DNA of 7,148 nucleotides, taken from NCBI GenBank assembly GCA_002430125.1, contig DJBQ01000024.1, positions 871 through 8,018 on the forward strand. Reading direction: 5' to 3'. The position numbers and the translations under genes are program-made. Source of the DNA: Rhodobacterales bacterium UBA5972. GTDB taxonomy: Bacteria > Pseudomonadota > Alphaproteobacteria > Rhodobacterales > Rhodobacteraceae. Of this stretch, positions 1 through 7,048 are shown piece after piece (the first letter of the stretch is position 1; every line of letters starts with the position of its first letter). The notes beneath the pieces are model-generated. The model was not told the DNA's origin. It saw only the letters and a list, made by a program, of their open reading frames with translations, and made no database searches.

Positions 1-158
1 GAATGTGCATTTTTTATCAGAAAATAGCCTAATTGCATGGGGTTGATTCCCCTCCCCGCCTCAGAAATATATGCAATCGCATTGACTATTCTCAGATTAG
101 GTGCAGACTGCTAGACCACAACACGCGGAAAAGCCGCGCGACAGATAGATGGCAATGC

Positions 159-165
159 AAGGGGG
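159..165 (+). promoter_or_regulatory. Ribosome binding site for iorA
   Basis: AAGGGGG lies five bases upstream of GTG 171. It is the only good Shine-Dalgarno-like match ahead of the conserved part of IorA. It is the main reason for rejecting the longer frame that begins at TTG 33, and it implies a 5' leader within bases 1-170. Confidence 0.55.
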
Positions 166-170
166 CAGCA

Positions 171-2318
171 GTGGCAGAGCGTTCATTCAAGCGCGAAGTG
201 CAGCAGCTTAGAATCGGCGCCGGCGAAGTTTTTCGCGGCGAGGGCATCCTTGCCATCACCAAGGCACTGCTGGAAAATGGCGTAGGTTACGTCGGTGGGT
301 ATCAGGGCGCCCCGATCAGTCACCTGATGGACGTTCTTGCCGACGCAGAAGACATCCTGCAAGAGCTTGGTGTGCGCTTTGAATCCAACGCGTCAGAAGC
401 GGCGGCGACAGCGATGCTGGCGGCATCGGTCCATTACCCCATTCGCGGCGCTGTTACCTTCAAAGGCCCGGTCGGTGTCAACGTGGCCTCGGACGCTTTG
501 GCAAATCTGGCGTCTGGCGGCGTGACCGGCGGGGCGTTGATCATTGTCGGCGAGGATTACGGCGAAGGCTCTTCAATTATGCAGGAGCGCAGTCACGCTT
601 TTGCAATGAAATCGTCGGTCTGGCTGCTGGACCCACGCCCCAACCTGCCGTCGATTGTGGATGCAGTCCGGTTGGGGTTCGAACTTAGCGAAGCATCCAA
701 CACGCCTGTCATGATGCTGGTGCGGATCCGTGCCTGCCATGTGCACGGGTCGTTTGATGCGCGTGACAATGTTCCCCCGGCGCTTAGCGTTCAGGACGCC
801 CTGTCCGAGCCGCGACGTGACACGTCGCGCATCGTTCTGCCGCCATATTCGTATCAACATGAGCAAGAAAAGATTTCCAAACGCTTACCGGCGGCTTTGA
901 AATATATCCGGGAAAACGGCTTGAATGAGGTTTTCGGCCCAGCCGAGGCCAAGGTCGGGATTGTCCTTCAGGGCGGTATGTATAACGGTGTTATCCGGGC
1001 CCTGCAGAGGTTGGGTCTGTCCGACATATACGGCGAGACCACAGTGCCACTTTATGTTCTGAACGTGTCTTGGCCGATCGTGGAGGACGAGTTTCTGGAT
1101 TTCTGCCAAGGCAAGGATGCCGTTCTGGTGGTCGAAGAGGGAACACCTGCCTTCATCGAAATGGCGCTGCGGTCCCTTCTGCACAAGGCAGGTGCTCCGG
1201 TTCGCCTTGCCGGCAAGGGCACGGTCCCGGAGGCGGGCGAGTTGACCGGTCGAATTCTTTTGGATGCTGTGGCGGCCTTTTTGCGGGCATTCGCGCCCGA
1301 TTTGTTCCCGCCGGAAATTCGCGCGCCCAATCAGGCACCGGAAATCGAAATACCTGACCTGACTGACGTGGTTCCACCGCGCCCGCCAAGTTTCTGCACC
1401 GGCTGCCCGGAACGCCCAATATTTGCTGCGATGAAACTGGTGGAGCAGGAACGCGGTGCGCATCAGATAGCATGCGATATCGGCTGCCACCTTTTCTCGA
1501 TCATGCCGCCATTTGGCATCGGCGGCACCACGATGGGCTATGGGCTTGGCGGCGCCTCGAACGGGGCGTTTGATGGTGGCGGCAAAAAGCGAACGATATC
1601 AATCATTGGTGATGGCGGATTTTGGCACAATGGCCTGAATTCTTCGATTGGCAATGCGGTGTTCAACAAGTCGGACGGCGTAACGATCATCGTCGACAAC
1701 TATTATTCGGCGGCGACCGGCGGGCAGGACAACCCGTCCAGCCGGGCGAACAACGCAACGAAATCTACCAACCATCCGATCAAGAAAGCCCTTGAGGGTA
1801 TCGGCGTTGACTGGGTGCGCCAGATCGACCGAACCTATGACGTCGCCAAGATGCGCGACACGTTGACCGAGGCGCTGACGACCAGTCACAAGGGCCCGAA
1901 AGTTATCGTCGCATCCTCGGAGTGTATGCTCAATCTGCAACGGCGCGAGCGCCCGCTGATGCAGCAAGCAATCAAAGAGGGTCGGCGCGTTGAAAAACCG
2001 AAATTCGGTGTCGATGAAGATATCTGTACCGGGGATCACGCCTGCATGCGGCTGTCAGGATGCCCTTCGCTGACACTGAAAACGCTGGATGATCCGCTGC
2101 GCGATGACCCGGTTGCGCATGTCGATCAATCCTGCGTCGGCTGCGGGAATTGCGGTGAGGTGGCCGATGCTGCCGTTCTGTGTCCTTCATTCTATCGCGC
2201 CGACCTGATCCACAATCCGACGGTCGTCGAACGTTGGGTCGCCGGCCTTCGGCGGCAATTGATAGGCTGGCTGCAACAGCGACGCGACGGCAAACGTCTG
2301 ACTTGGGGTTCGGCATGA
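171..2318 (+). CDS. iorA: Indolepyruvate ferredoxin oxidoreductase alpha subunit (TPP and Fe-S subunit)
   Basis: This is the catalytic subunit of a 2-oxoacid:ferredoxin oxidoreductase of the indolepyruvate type. The family converts an arylpyruvate plus CoA to aryl-acyl-CoA and CO2 in the cytoplasm, reducing ferredoxin. From the GTG start it has 715 residues. The order is: pyrimidine-binding domain (about 20-230, with RGEGILAITKAL at 22-33 and GGYQGAPIS at 42-50); a middle domain (about 262-385); a TPP domain (about 400-600) with CTGCPER at 409-415, the diphosphate/Mg motif GDG at 480-482 and its partner Asn510; and a ferredoxin-like domain (about 612-680) with CTGDHAC at 619-625, C631, and CVGCGNC at 655-661 with C671. 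The reading frame stays open back to a TTG at 33, but those 46 codons look non-conserved. GTG 171 has AAGGGGG five bases upstream, and homology-like sequence begins soon after it. The stop overlaps the iorB start (ATGA). The first cluster has Asp622 where a Cys is usual. The exact substrate is inferred, not shown. Confidence 0.92.
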   Translation: MAERSFKREVQQLRIGAGEVFRGEGILAITKALLENGVGYVGGYQGAPISHLMDVLADAEDILQELGVRFESNASEAAATAMLAASVHYPIRGAVTFKGPVGVNVASDALANLASGGVTGGALIIVGEDYGEGSSIMQERSHAFAMKSSVWLLDPRPNLPSIVDAVRLGFELSEASNTPVMMLVRIRACHVHGSFDARDNVPPALSVQDALSEPRRDTSRIVLPPYSYQHEQEKISKRLPAALKYIRENGLNEVFGPAEAKVGIVLQGGMYNGVIRALQRLGLSDIYGETTVPLYVLNVSWPIVEDEFLDFCQGKDAVLVVEEGTPAFIEMALRSLLHKAGAPVRLAGKGTVPEAGELTGRILLDAVAAFLRAFAPDLFPPEIRAPNQAPEIEIPDLTDVVPPRPPSFCTGCPERPIFAAMKLVEQERGAHQIACDIGCHLFSIMPPFGIGGTTMGYGLGGASNGAFDGGGKKRTISIIGDGGFWHNGLNSSIGNAVFNKSDGVTIIVDNYYSAATGGQDNPSSRANNATKSTNHPIKKALEGIGVDWVRQIDRTYDVAKMRDTLTEALTTSHKGPKVIVASSECMLNLQRRERPLMQQAIKEGRRVEKPKFGVDEDICTGDHACMRLSGCPSLTLKTLDDPLRDDPVAHVDQSCVGCGNCGEVADAAVLCPSFYRADLIHNPTVVERWVAGLRRQLIGWLQQRRDGKRLTWGSA

Positions 2319-3895
2319 CAGCCGCATTTCCAGGGCTTTCAGCGACCGCGCCCGATTTTCGGATGAATCAGATCGTGAAGCTTGCGATCCTGGCTGTTGG
2401 CGGGCAGGGCGGCGGCGTTCTGAACGGCTGGATCGTCGATCTGGCGGAACGCAACGGTTACGAGGTCCAAGCCACATCAGTCGCAGGGGTTGCCCAACGC
2501 ACCGGCGCAACGATTTATTACGTTGAAATGATGCCAAAATCCGGACGCCGGCCGGTATTTTCACTGGCGTCGTCTGAGGGCGACGTTGATATCCTGCTGG
2601 CTGCCGAATTGATGGAAGCAGGCCGGGCCGTGATACGTGGTTTTGTAACACCTGGACGAACGCGGGTGATCGCGTCAACCCATCGACAGCTTGCAACCAT
2701 TGAAAAAATTGTCCCGGGCGACGGTACGTCGGACGCCAAGGCGGTCATGAGCGCGGTTGAAAAACTGGCGGATACCGTCATTGCTTTTGATATGCAGCGC
2801 ATAGCAGATGAAGAAGGCACCGTCATTTCGGCGGCTCTGTTCGGCGCGCTGGCGGGATCAGGCACCTTACCGTTCGAGATCGACAGATACCGCGAAACGG
2901 TCCGCGCGTTCGGTCGCGGCGTGGAAAAAAGCCTGGCTGCCTTTGATCGGGCCTGTACGATTGCGCAAGGAAAAAGTGATCCGTCGGGCGAGGTTGGACC
3001 CGTGGGGATTAAGGCGAACACGCGCCCCAAAGGACCCGCTAAGCTGCTGGAACAATGGGCTGAGCTTGAGCGACGAGTCAATTCCTTACCTGAACCAGCG
3101 CAGGACATGACCTTTGCAGGCTTGCGTAAAATCGTGGGGTTTCAAGACCTAAAGTATGGCCGCGAATACCTGGACCGGCTGGAAGTTCTGGCCGCTGCCG
3201 ACGCCGAGGCCGGTGGTGGCGTGCAGAACTTTGCGTTTACCACCGCCGCCGCCAAGTATTTGGCCAATGCATTGACCTATGACGATGTCATCAGGGTGGC
3301 CGATGCCAAAACCCGGTCAGGCCGGTTTGGCCGCATTGAAGCTGAAGTCGGCGCAGAAAACACAAATCTCGTTCGTGTCACTGAATATACCCACCCCGGC
3401 GCGTCGGAAATCGTAAGCCTGTTTCCGGCGCGGCTGGGGGCATGGTTTGAAACGAGCCCCGGCCTGATGCGGATTCTGGATCGCGTGTTCAACCGTGGAC
3501 GCCGGATCAGGACAGACCGTGTTTCTGGATTTTTGTCGCTTTACGTGCTTGCCGGTTTGCGTGGGTGGCGCCGCGCTTTGTTGCGTCACCGGCGCGAAAT
3601 CGATCATGTCGACGGCTGGATCGCCATCTGCCAAGACCGCCTGTCGCGCGACTATCTGTTTGCGGTCGAGACGTTGTGCATTCGCCGACTGGTCAAAGGT
3701 TACAGCGACACCCATGCGCGCGGGTTGTCGAAATTCGACCGGGTGATTGTGGGCTCAGCCACGTTGGACGGACGCGCTGATGCTGCGGATTGGACCCGTC
3801 GTCTGATCAATGCGGCGCTGCAAGATGAAAAAGGCGAGGCACTGCAAGGGGCACTTGCGACAATCAAATCATTCGTCGGGGAAACGGTTCAGTGA
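2315..3895 (+). CDS. iorB: Indolepyruvate ferredoxin oxidoreductase beta subunit, long form
   Basis: This is the partner of IorA in the 2-oxoacid oxidoreductase, 526 residues from ATG 2315. The N-terminal part (about 19-215) is the pyruvate/ketoisovalerate oxidoreductase gamma-type domain. It opens with LAILAVGGQGGGVLNGW (23-39), the glycine-rich signature of the family, and continues with SVAGVAQRTGATIYYVEMM (55-73). The classical archaeal IorB is about 200 residues. Here a further 300 or so residues follow, basic and helix-rich, including a GFQDLKYGREYLDRLE segment at 275-290. This resembles the extension (DUF6537-like) of proteobacterial indolepyruvate oxidoreductases; I recall that name from memory and have not searched it. 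ATG 2315 overlaps the iorA stop and is weakly preceded by GGGG. ATG 2363 (Met17), nearer the conserved core, is the alternative start. The overlap implies translational coupling and equal subunit amounts. Confidence 0.9.
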   Translation: MTAAFPGLSATAPDFRMNQIVKLAILAVGGQGGGVLNGWIVDLAERNGYEVQATSVAGVAQRTGATIYYVEMMPKSGRRPVFSLASSEGDVDILLAAELMEAGRAVIRGFVTPGRTRVIASTHRQLATIEKIVPGDGTSDAKAVMSAVEKLADTVIAFDMQRIADEEGTVISAALFGALAGSGTLPFEIDRYRETVRAFGRGVEKSLAAFDRACTIAQGKSDPSGEVGPVGIKANTRPKGPAKLLEQWAELERRVNSLPEPAQDMTFAGLRKIVGFQDLKYGREYLDRLEVLAAADAEAGGGVQNFAFTTAAAKYLANALTYDDVIRVADAKTRSGRFGRIEAEVGAENTNLVRVTEYTHPGASEIVSLFPARLGAWFETSPGLMRILDRVFNRGRRIRTDRVSGFLSLYVLAGLRGWRRALLRHRREIDHVDGWIAICQDRLSRDYLFAVETLCIRRLVKGYSDTHARGLSKFDRVIVGSATLDGRADAADWTRRLINAALQDEKGEALQGALATIKSFVGETVQ

Positions 3896-3972
3896 CAAAG
3901 TCAGACAGAGAAACACCGAAACGGATATTTGGCGTTAATGTGCGATCCGATGACCTGAACCACCGGGTTGTG

Positions 3973-4001
3973 TTTACGCCTAATGCGGACTTGGGTTAAA
4001 T
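3973..4001 (+). promoter_or_regulatory. Weak candidate promoter upstream of the TRAP genes
   Basis: TTTACG (3973-3978) and TTAAAT (3996-4001) are separated by 17 bases and each matches four of six positions of the sigma-70 consensus. They lie in the 256-bp gap between iorB and the binding-protein gene, where a separate promoter for the transporter would be expected. The match is poor and could be chance. Confidence 0.2.
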
Positions 4002-4151
4002 TTGGAATGGATCCGCCGCACGACACTTGGATAAGGCATTTCAGGACTGCTCAGGCTTCGAACCCGAAGACTGAAAAGACACTAAACCCGTCGAAAGACG
4101 AAACGCCAGTCGAAACCATTCGGCTAAACAATACAACGAGGAGGAAATACC

Positions 4152-5123
4152 ATGAAAAAAAATAACATCTTGGCTGTTGCGGCATTCGCAGCACTATCTT
4201 TCGCGACTGCCGCCACTGCGGAAGTCCAACTGCAGGCGGCGAGTTGCTTTCCGCAAGGCTCGTTCTTTTCCAAACGTTTTGAAAGCCTGATTCAGGAAGT
4301 CAACGAGAAGGGTAAAGGTCTTGTCAGCATCAACTATGTAGGCGGCGCCCCGGCCATTGGCAGCCAACTGACCGTTGTTCAGAAGGTCGCACAGGGCGTC
4401 TATGATTTGAATTCATGCACCGGATCCTATTACCAGAACGTCCTGCCCGAGGCAGATGCCTGGAAATTGCTGGAAAGAACCCCAACCGAAATCCGCGCAA
4501 ATGGCGGTTGGGACTATATGAACAAACTGCACAATGCCAAGGGCCTGGAAGTGTTGTCGCGTCACCATTTTGGCACGAAATTTCATATGTTTCTTGCTGA
4601 CGGATACAAGATCGACAAACCGGACCTGACCGGCCTGCATTTGCGCACAGCGCCGACCTATACCAACTTTTTCAAATCGTTGGGCGCGACCACGCAGGAC
4701 ACCAGCCTGACCGAGATTTTCACATTGATGGAAAATGGCACGGTCAAAGGCTATGGCTGGCCGGTTCTTGGCCATCAACCAGGGTGGGAAACGGTCACAA
4801 AATACCGTGTTGATCCGGGATTTTATGATGTGGACCTGATGATCATGGCCAACAAGCGCGTGTGGGACGGATTGCCGGAAGAGGTCAAAACGATCATTTC
4901 CGACGCGGCAATCAAGCTTGAGCAGAATGCGATGGCCAATGACGCCAAGCTGAACGAAACTGTTGCCGCCAAGCAGGTTGCAGCCGGTTTTGAGGTGATT
5001 GAATTCACCGGCGCTGATCGGGACAAATGGCTGCGTGCAGCGCGTGAAGCTGGCTGGGCTGGCGTAAATACCAACAGCCCAGAACACGGGCCGAAGTTGC
5101 GCGAATATTTCGCCAACGAATAA
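4152..5123 (+). CDS. dctP: TRAP transporter periplasmic substrate-binding protein (DctP family)
   Basis: This is the solute receptor of a TRAP transporter: it binds an organic acid in the periplasm and delivers it to the DctQ/DctM membrane complex. It has 323 residues, normal for the family. It starts with a Sec signal peptide (MKKNN, a hydrophobic stretch to about residue 19, ATA before a likely cleavage after Ala23). The DctP-type core follows: VGGAPAIGSQ (63-72), the ligand-clamp segment LTGLHLRTAPTY (159-170) with Arg165 at the position of the family's conserved carboxylate-binding Arg, and ANKRVWDGLPEEVK (233-246). The segment where many relatives have a VDGxExP-like sequence reads GTVKGYGWP (196-204), so the ligand may not be a simple C4-dicarboxylate. 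The mature protein has only two Cys (32, 89). GAGGAGG (4138-4144) gives a very strong ribosome binding site. The symbol is family-level only; the ligand is unknown. Confidence 0.94.
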   Translation: MKKNNILAVAAFAALSFATAATAEVQLQAASCFPQGSFFSKRFESLIQEVNEKGKGLVSINYVGGAPAIGSQLTVVQKVAQGVYDLNSCTGSYYQNVLPEADAWKLLERTPTEIRANGGWDYMNKLHNAKGLEVLSRHHFGTKFHMFLADGYKIDKPDLTGLHLRTAPTYTNFFKSLGATTQDTSLTEIFTLMENGTVKGYGWPVLGHQPGWETVTKYRVDPGFYDVDLMIMANKRVWDGLPEEVKTIISDAAIKLEQNAMANDAKLNETVAAKQVAAGFEVIEFTGADRDKWLRAAREAGWAGVNTNSPEHGPKLREYFANE

Positions 5124-5130
5124 CCGATAA

Positions 5131-5168
5131 CACGCCGGGCAGCCCAAAGCACAGGGTTGCCCAGCGTG
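5131..5168 (+). promoter_or_regulatory. Intergenic stem-loop between dctP and dctQ
   Basis: CACGCCGGGCAGCCC (5131-5145) pairs with GGGTTGCCCAGCGTG (5154-5168) around an eight-base loop. Thirteen of 15 positions are Watson-Crick pairs, with one G-U and one C-A. No T-run follows, so a simple intrinsic terminator is unlikely. In this position it could protect the upstream dctP message from 3' decay or partly attenuate transcription, giving much more binding protein than membrane subunits, as suits a TRAP system. The function is inferred. Confidence 0.65.
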
Positions 5169-5195
5169 CGACCAAATTACTGAGGCCTGTTCCGG

Positions 5196-5717
5196 ATGCA
5201 TGCATTTAATTCTTTCGATGCCTTTATGGGGCGTTTCCACAGCTATGTGGGAAATTTGGTCGGTCTGTCGATCGGGCTGTTTGCGATCTCGATATCGCTT
5301 GATTTGTTTCTGCGTTTGTTCGGGTTGGGCAACCTGCCGGGCGTGCAGGAAATCATCGAATATGTCTTGTTCGCCGGCGTTTTTCTGGCCGCCCCGTGGG
5401 TGCTGCGCCTCGGCGGGCATGTGCGCGTGGATCTGATACTGTCGGGGTTGCCGCTGCGCATCGCGCGGCGGATGGAGTGGGCGCTGGACATTCTTGGCTT
5501 TGCGATTTGCCTAACGCTGATCTGGTTTGGCTCGATCAATCTGTCACAGGCCTATGCGTATCAATCGCTACAGATGAAATATTTCAACGTTCCCGAATGG
5601 TGGTTGCTAACGGTCTTTGTCGTCAGCTTTGTTCTGCTGTCGGTGGAGTTCCTGTCGCGACTGTTGCGCGGTGGAACGGCCCCCAAAGACTCGCAAGCAC
5701 ACAGCGGAGGTCTTTGA
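5196..5717 (+). CDS. dctQ: TRAP transporter small permease subunit (DctQ family)
   Basis: This is the small membrane subunit of the TRAP transporter, needed to assemble or support the large DctM subunit and to dock the binding protein. It has 173 residues with four predicted membrane helices at about 17-42, 52-73, 93-114 and 135-156, the standard DctQ layout. The stretch RLGGHVRVDLI (71-81) after the second helix is the typical family motif. The C-terminal 15 or so residues are hydrophilic. The start chosen is ATG 5196, with TGAGG (5181-5185) ten bases upstream, a modest ribosome binding site. An ATG at 5200 is out of frame, and Met11 (5226) is a weaker alternative. The gene follows dctP by 72 bases containing the stem-loop and ends one base before the preferred dctM start. 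Small TRAP subunits diverge strongly, so the call also rests on context. Confidence 0.92.
   Translation: MHAFNSFDAFMGRFHSYVGNLVGLSIGLFAISISLDLFLRLFGLGNLPGVQEIIEYVLFAGVFLAAPWVLRLGGHVRVDLILSGLPLRIARRMEWALDILGFAICLTLIWFGSINLSQAYAYQSLQMKYFNVPEWWLLTVFVVSFVLLSVEFLSRLLRGGTAPKDSQAHSGGL
5706..5711 (+). promoter_or_regulatory. Ribosome binding site for dctM
   Basis: GGAGGT lies inside the last codons of dctQ. It is eight bases from the GTG at 5719, ideal spacing, but 14 bases from the ATG at 5725. It therefore favours GTG 5719 as the dctM start. Confidence 0.55.
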
Positions 5718-5718
5718 C

Positions 5719-7038
5719 GTGGTGATGGAATGGTACTGGGCGCTTAGCCTGTTGTTGGGTGGCGCGGTTTTCCTGCTAGTTCTGGGTCTGCCGGTGGCTT
5801 TTGCCTTCTTCGCAGCCAATATGGTCGGCGCATGGTTCTTTTTGCGTGGCGAAATCGGGTTAAGCCTGATGCCGATCGAATATACGCTGGCAATTGCGCA
5901 ATACACGCTGGTGCCCGTGGCACTGTTCATCCTGATGGGCGAGATTCTGTTTCAGACCGGGGTGGCATTTCGCTCGATCAATGCGATCGACAAATTGATT
6001 TCCGGCGTTCCGGGGCGGTTGTCGATTGTGTCAATCGCCGGTGGGGCGGTGTTTTCGTCTCTGTCAGGATCGACCATTGCAAATACGGCAATCCTTGGAA
6101 ACCTGCTGCTGCCTGACATGCTTAAACGCGGCTATCATCCGTCGCTTGCCTTGGGTCCGATCATGGCGGTTGGCGGGATTGCCATGTTGATCCCCCCATC
6201 GTCACTGGCGGTACTGCTGGCCAGTCTTGCAGAACGATCCATCACCGACCTTTTGATTGCCGGGGTTCTGCCGGGGCTGATGATGTCAGTTCTGTTTGTC
6301 GTTTACGTGCTGGTAAGGTGTAAGCTGAACCCGGCGCTTGCCCCGCAGACCGAAGAAATAAAAGAGCGCGGCTGGAACCGCTGGCGCCCGTTCTTCGTGG
6401 ATGTCCTGCCATTGTTCATCATATTTGCGGTCGTTGTCGGGTCGATTTTCCTTAGAATCGCCGCACCTGAAGAGGCCGCGGCGCTAGGGTGTCTTGCCGC
6501 CGTCGGGATCAGTGCGGCCTATGGAAAACTTTCGCTAACTTCGTTGATGCGCGCGATGCGCGAGACCGCCAAAATAAACGTTATGTTGTTGTTTATAATC
6601 GCCGGTTCGCTAACCTTTTCGCAGGTTCTTCAGGTGTCGGGTGCAACAAGCGGCGTATTGGCGGCAATCAGTTCGGTCGAGTTCACGCAACTTACCGCGA
6701 TGGCTGTCATGATGCTGCTGTTGCTGTTTCTGGGATGCTTCATGGATCAAATAAGCATGATCCTGCTGACGTTGCCATTCTTCCTGCCGATTGCAGATTC
6801 TCTTGGGATGAATTCGACGTGGCTGATGGTAATGATGCTGATTTCAATGGAAATCAGTCTGCTGACGCCACCTTTCGGCCTGCTGCTGTTCGTCATGAAA
6901 GGCGTCGCGCCAAAGGAAATTCGCATCACCCAAATCTATCGCGCCGCCATCCCGTTCATCCTGTTGGAACTATTTGTGATGGTAATTCTGATCGCATATC
7001 CAAAACTGGCGCTATGGCTACCCGAGATGCTGCATTAG
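5719..7038 (+). CDS. dctM: TRAP transporter large permease subunit (DctM family)
   Basis: This is the large membrane subunit that forms the ion-coupled translocation path of the TRAP transporter. It has 439 residues from GTG 5719 (437 from ATG 5725), the usual length. It is hydrophobic almost throughout, with about a dozen membrane segments in two related halves. Family motifs visible are LVPVALFILMGEIL (64-77), SGSTIANTAILG (116-127), MLIPPSSLAVL (156-166), FLGCFMDQISMILLTLPFF (337-355) and LLTPPFGLLLFVMKGV (381-396). The two halves each carry a clamshell-like SGST/TPPFG-type element. The hydrophilic stretch CKLNPALAPQTEEIKERGWN (201-220) is the central loop between them. The start is set by GGAGGT at 5706-5711. 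The gene is one base from dctQ and is surely co-translated with it. It is intact, ending 10 bases before a putative IS end. The symbol is family-level. Confidence 0.93.
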   Translation: MVMEWYWALSLLLGGAVFLLVLGLPVAFAFFAANMVGAWFFLRGEIGLSLMPIEYTLAIAQYTLVPVALFILMGEILFQTGVAFRSINAIDKLISGVPGRLSIVSIAGGAVFSSLSGSTIANTAILGNLLLPDMLKRGYHPSLALGPIMAVGGIAMLIPPSSLAVLLASLAERSITDLLIAGVLPGLMMSVLFVVYVLVRCKLNPALAPQTEEIKERGWNRWRPFFVDVLPLFIIFAVVVGSIFLRIAAPEEAAALGCLAAVGISAAYGKLSLTSLMRAMRETAKINVMLLFIIAGSLTFSQVLQVSGATSGVLAAISSVEFTQLTAMAVMMLLLLFLGCFMDQISMILLTLPFFLPIADSLGMNSTWLMVMMLISMEISLLTPPFGLLLFVMKGVAPKEIRITQIYRAAIPFILLELFVMVILIAYPKLALWLPEMLH

Positions 7039-7048
7039 TAGGCTGCTG

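Noticed and set aside
37..62. T-arm-like sequence GGGGTTGATTCCCC followed by CCCCGCC, resembling a tRNA or tmRNA 3' end or an attachment site
   Set aside because: The loop lacks the invariant TTC start, the five-pair stem does not close, there is no CCA end, and bases 1-36 do not form the rest of a cloverleaf.
885..1490. 201-codon open frame on the minus strand inside iorA
   Set aside because: It is fully antisense to conserved IorA coding sequence and shows no family motif.
3968..4165. 65-codon open frame in the iorB-dctP gap
   Set aside because: It has no ribosome binding site, low-complexity polar translation, and runs out of frame into the dctP start; it is more likely leader sequence.
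5131..5180. Intrinsic terminator after dctP
   Set aside because: The stem is strong but is followed by CGACCAAATTACTG, not a T-run, and dctQ and dctM continue the operon.
4413..5420. 335-codon open frame on the minus strand across dctP and dctQ
   Set aside because: It lies antisense to two well-supported genes, its translation has no recognisable domain, and long antisense frames are common in GC-rich DNA.
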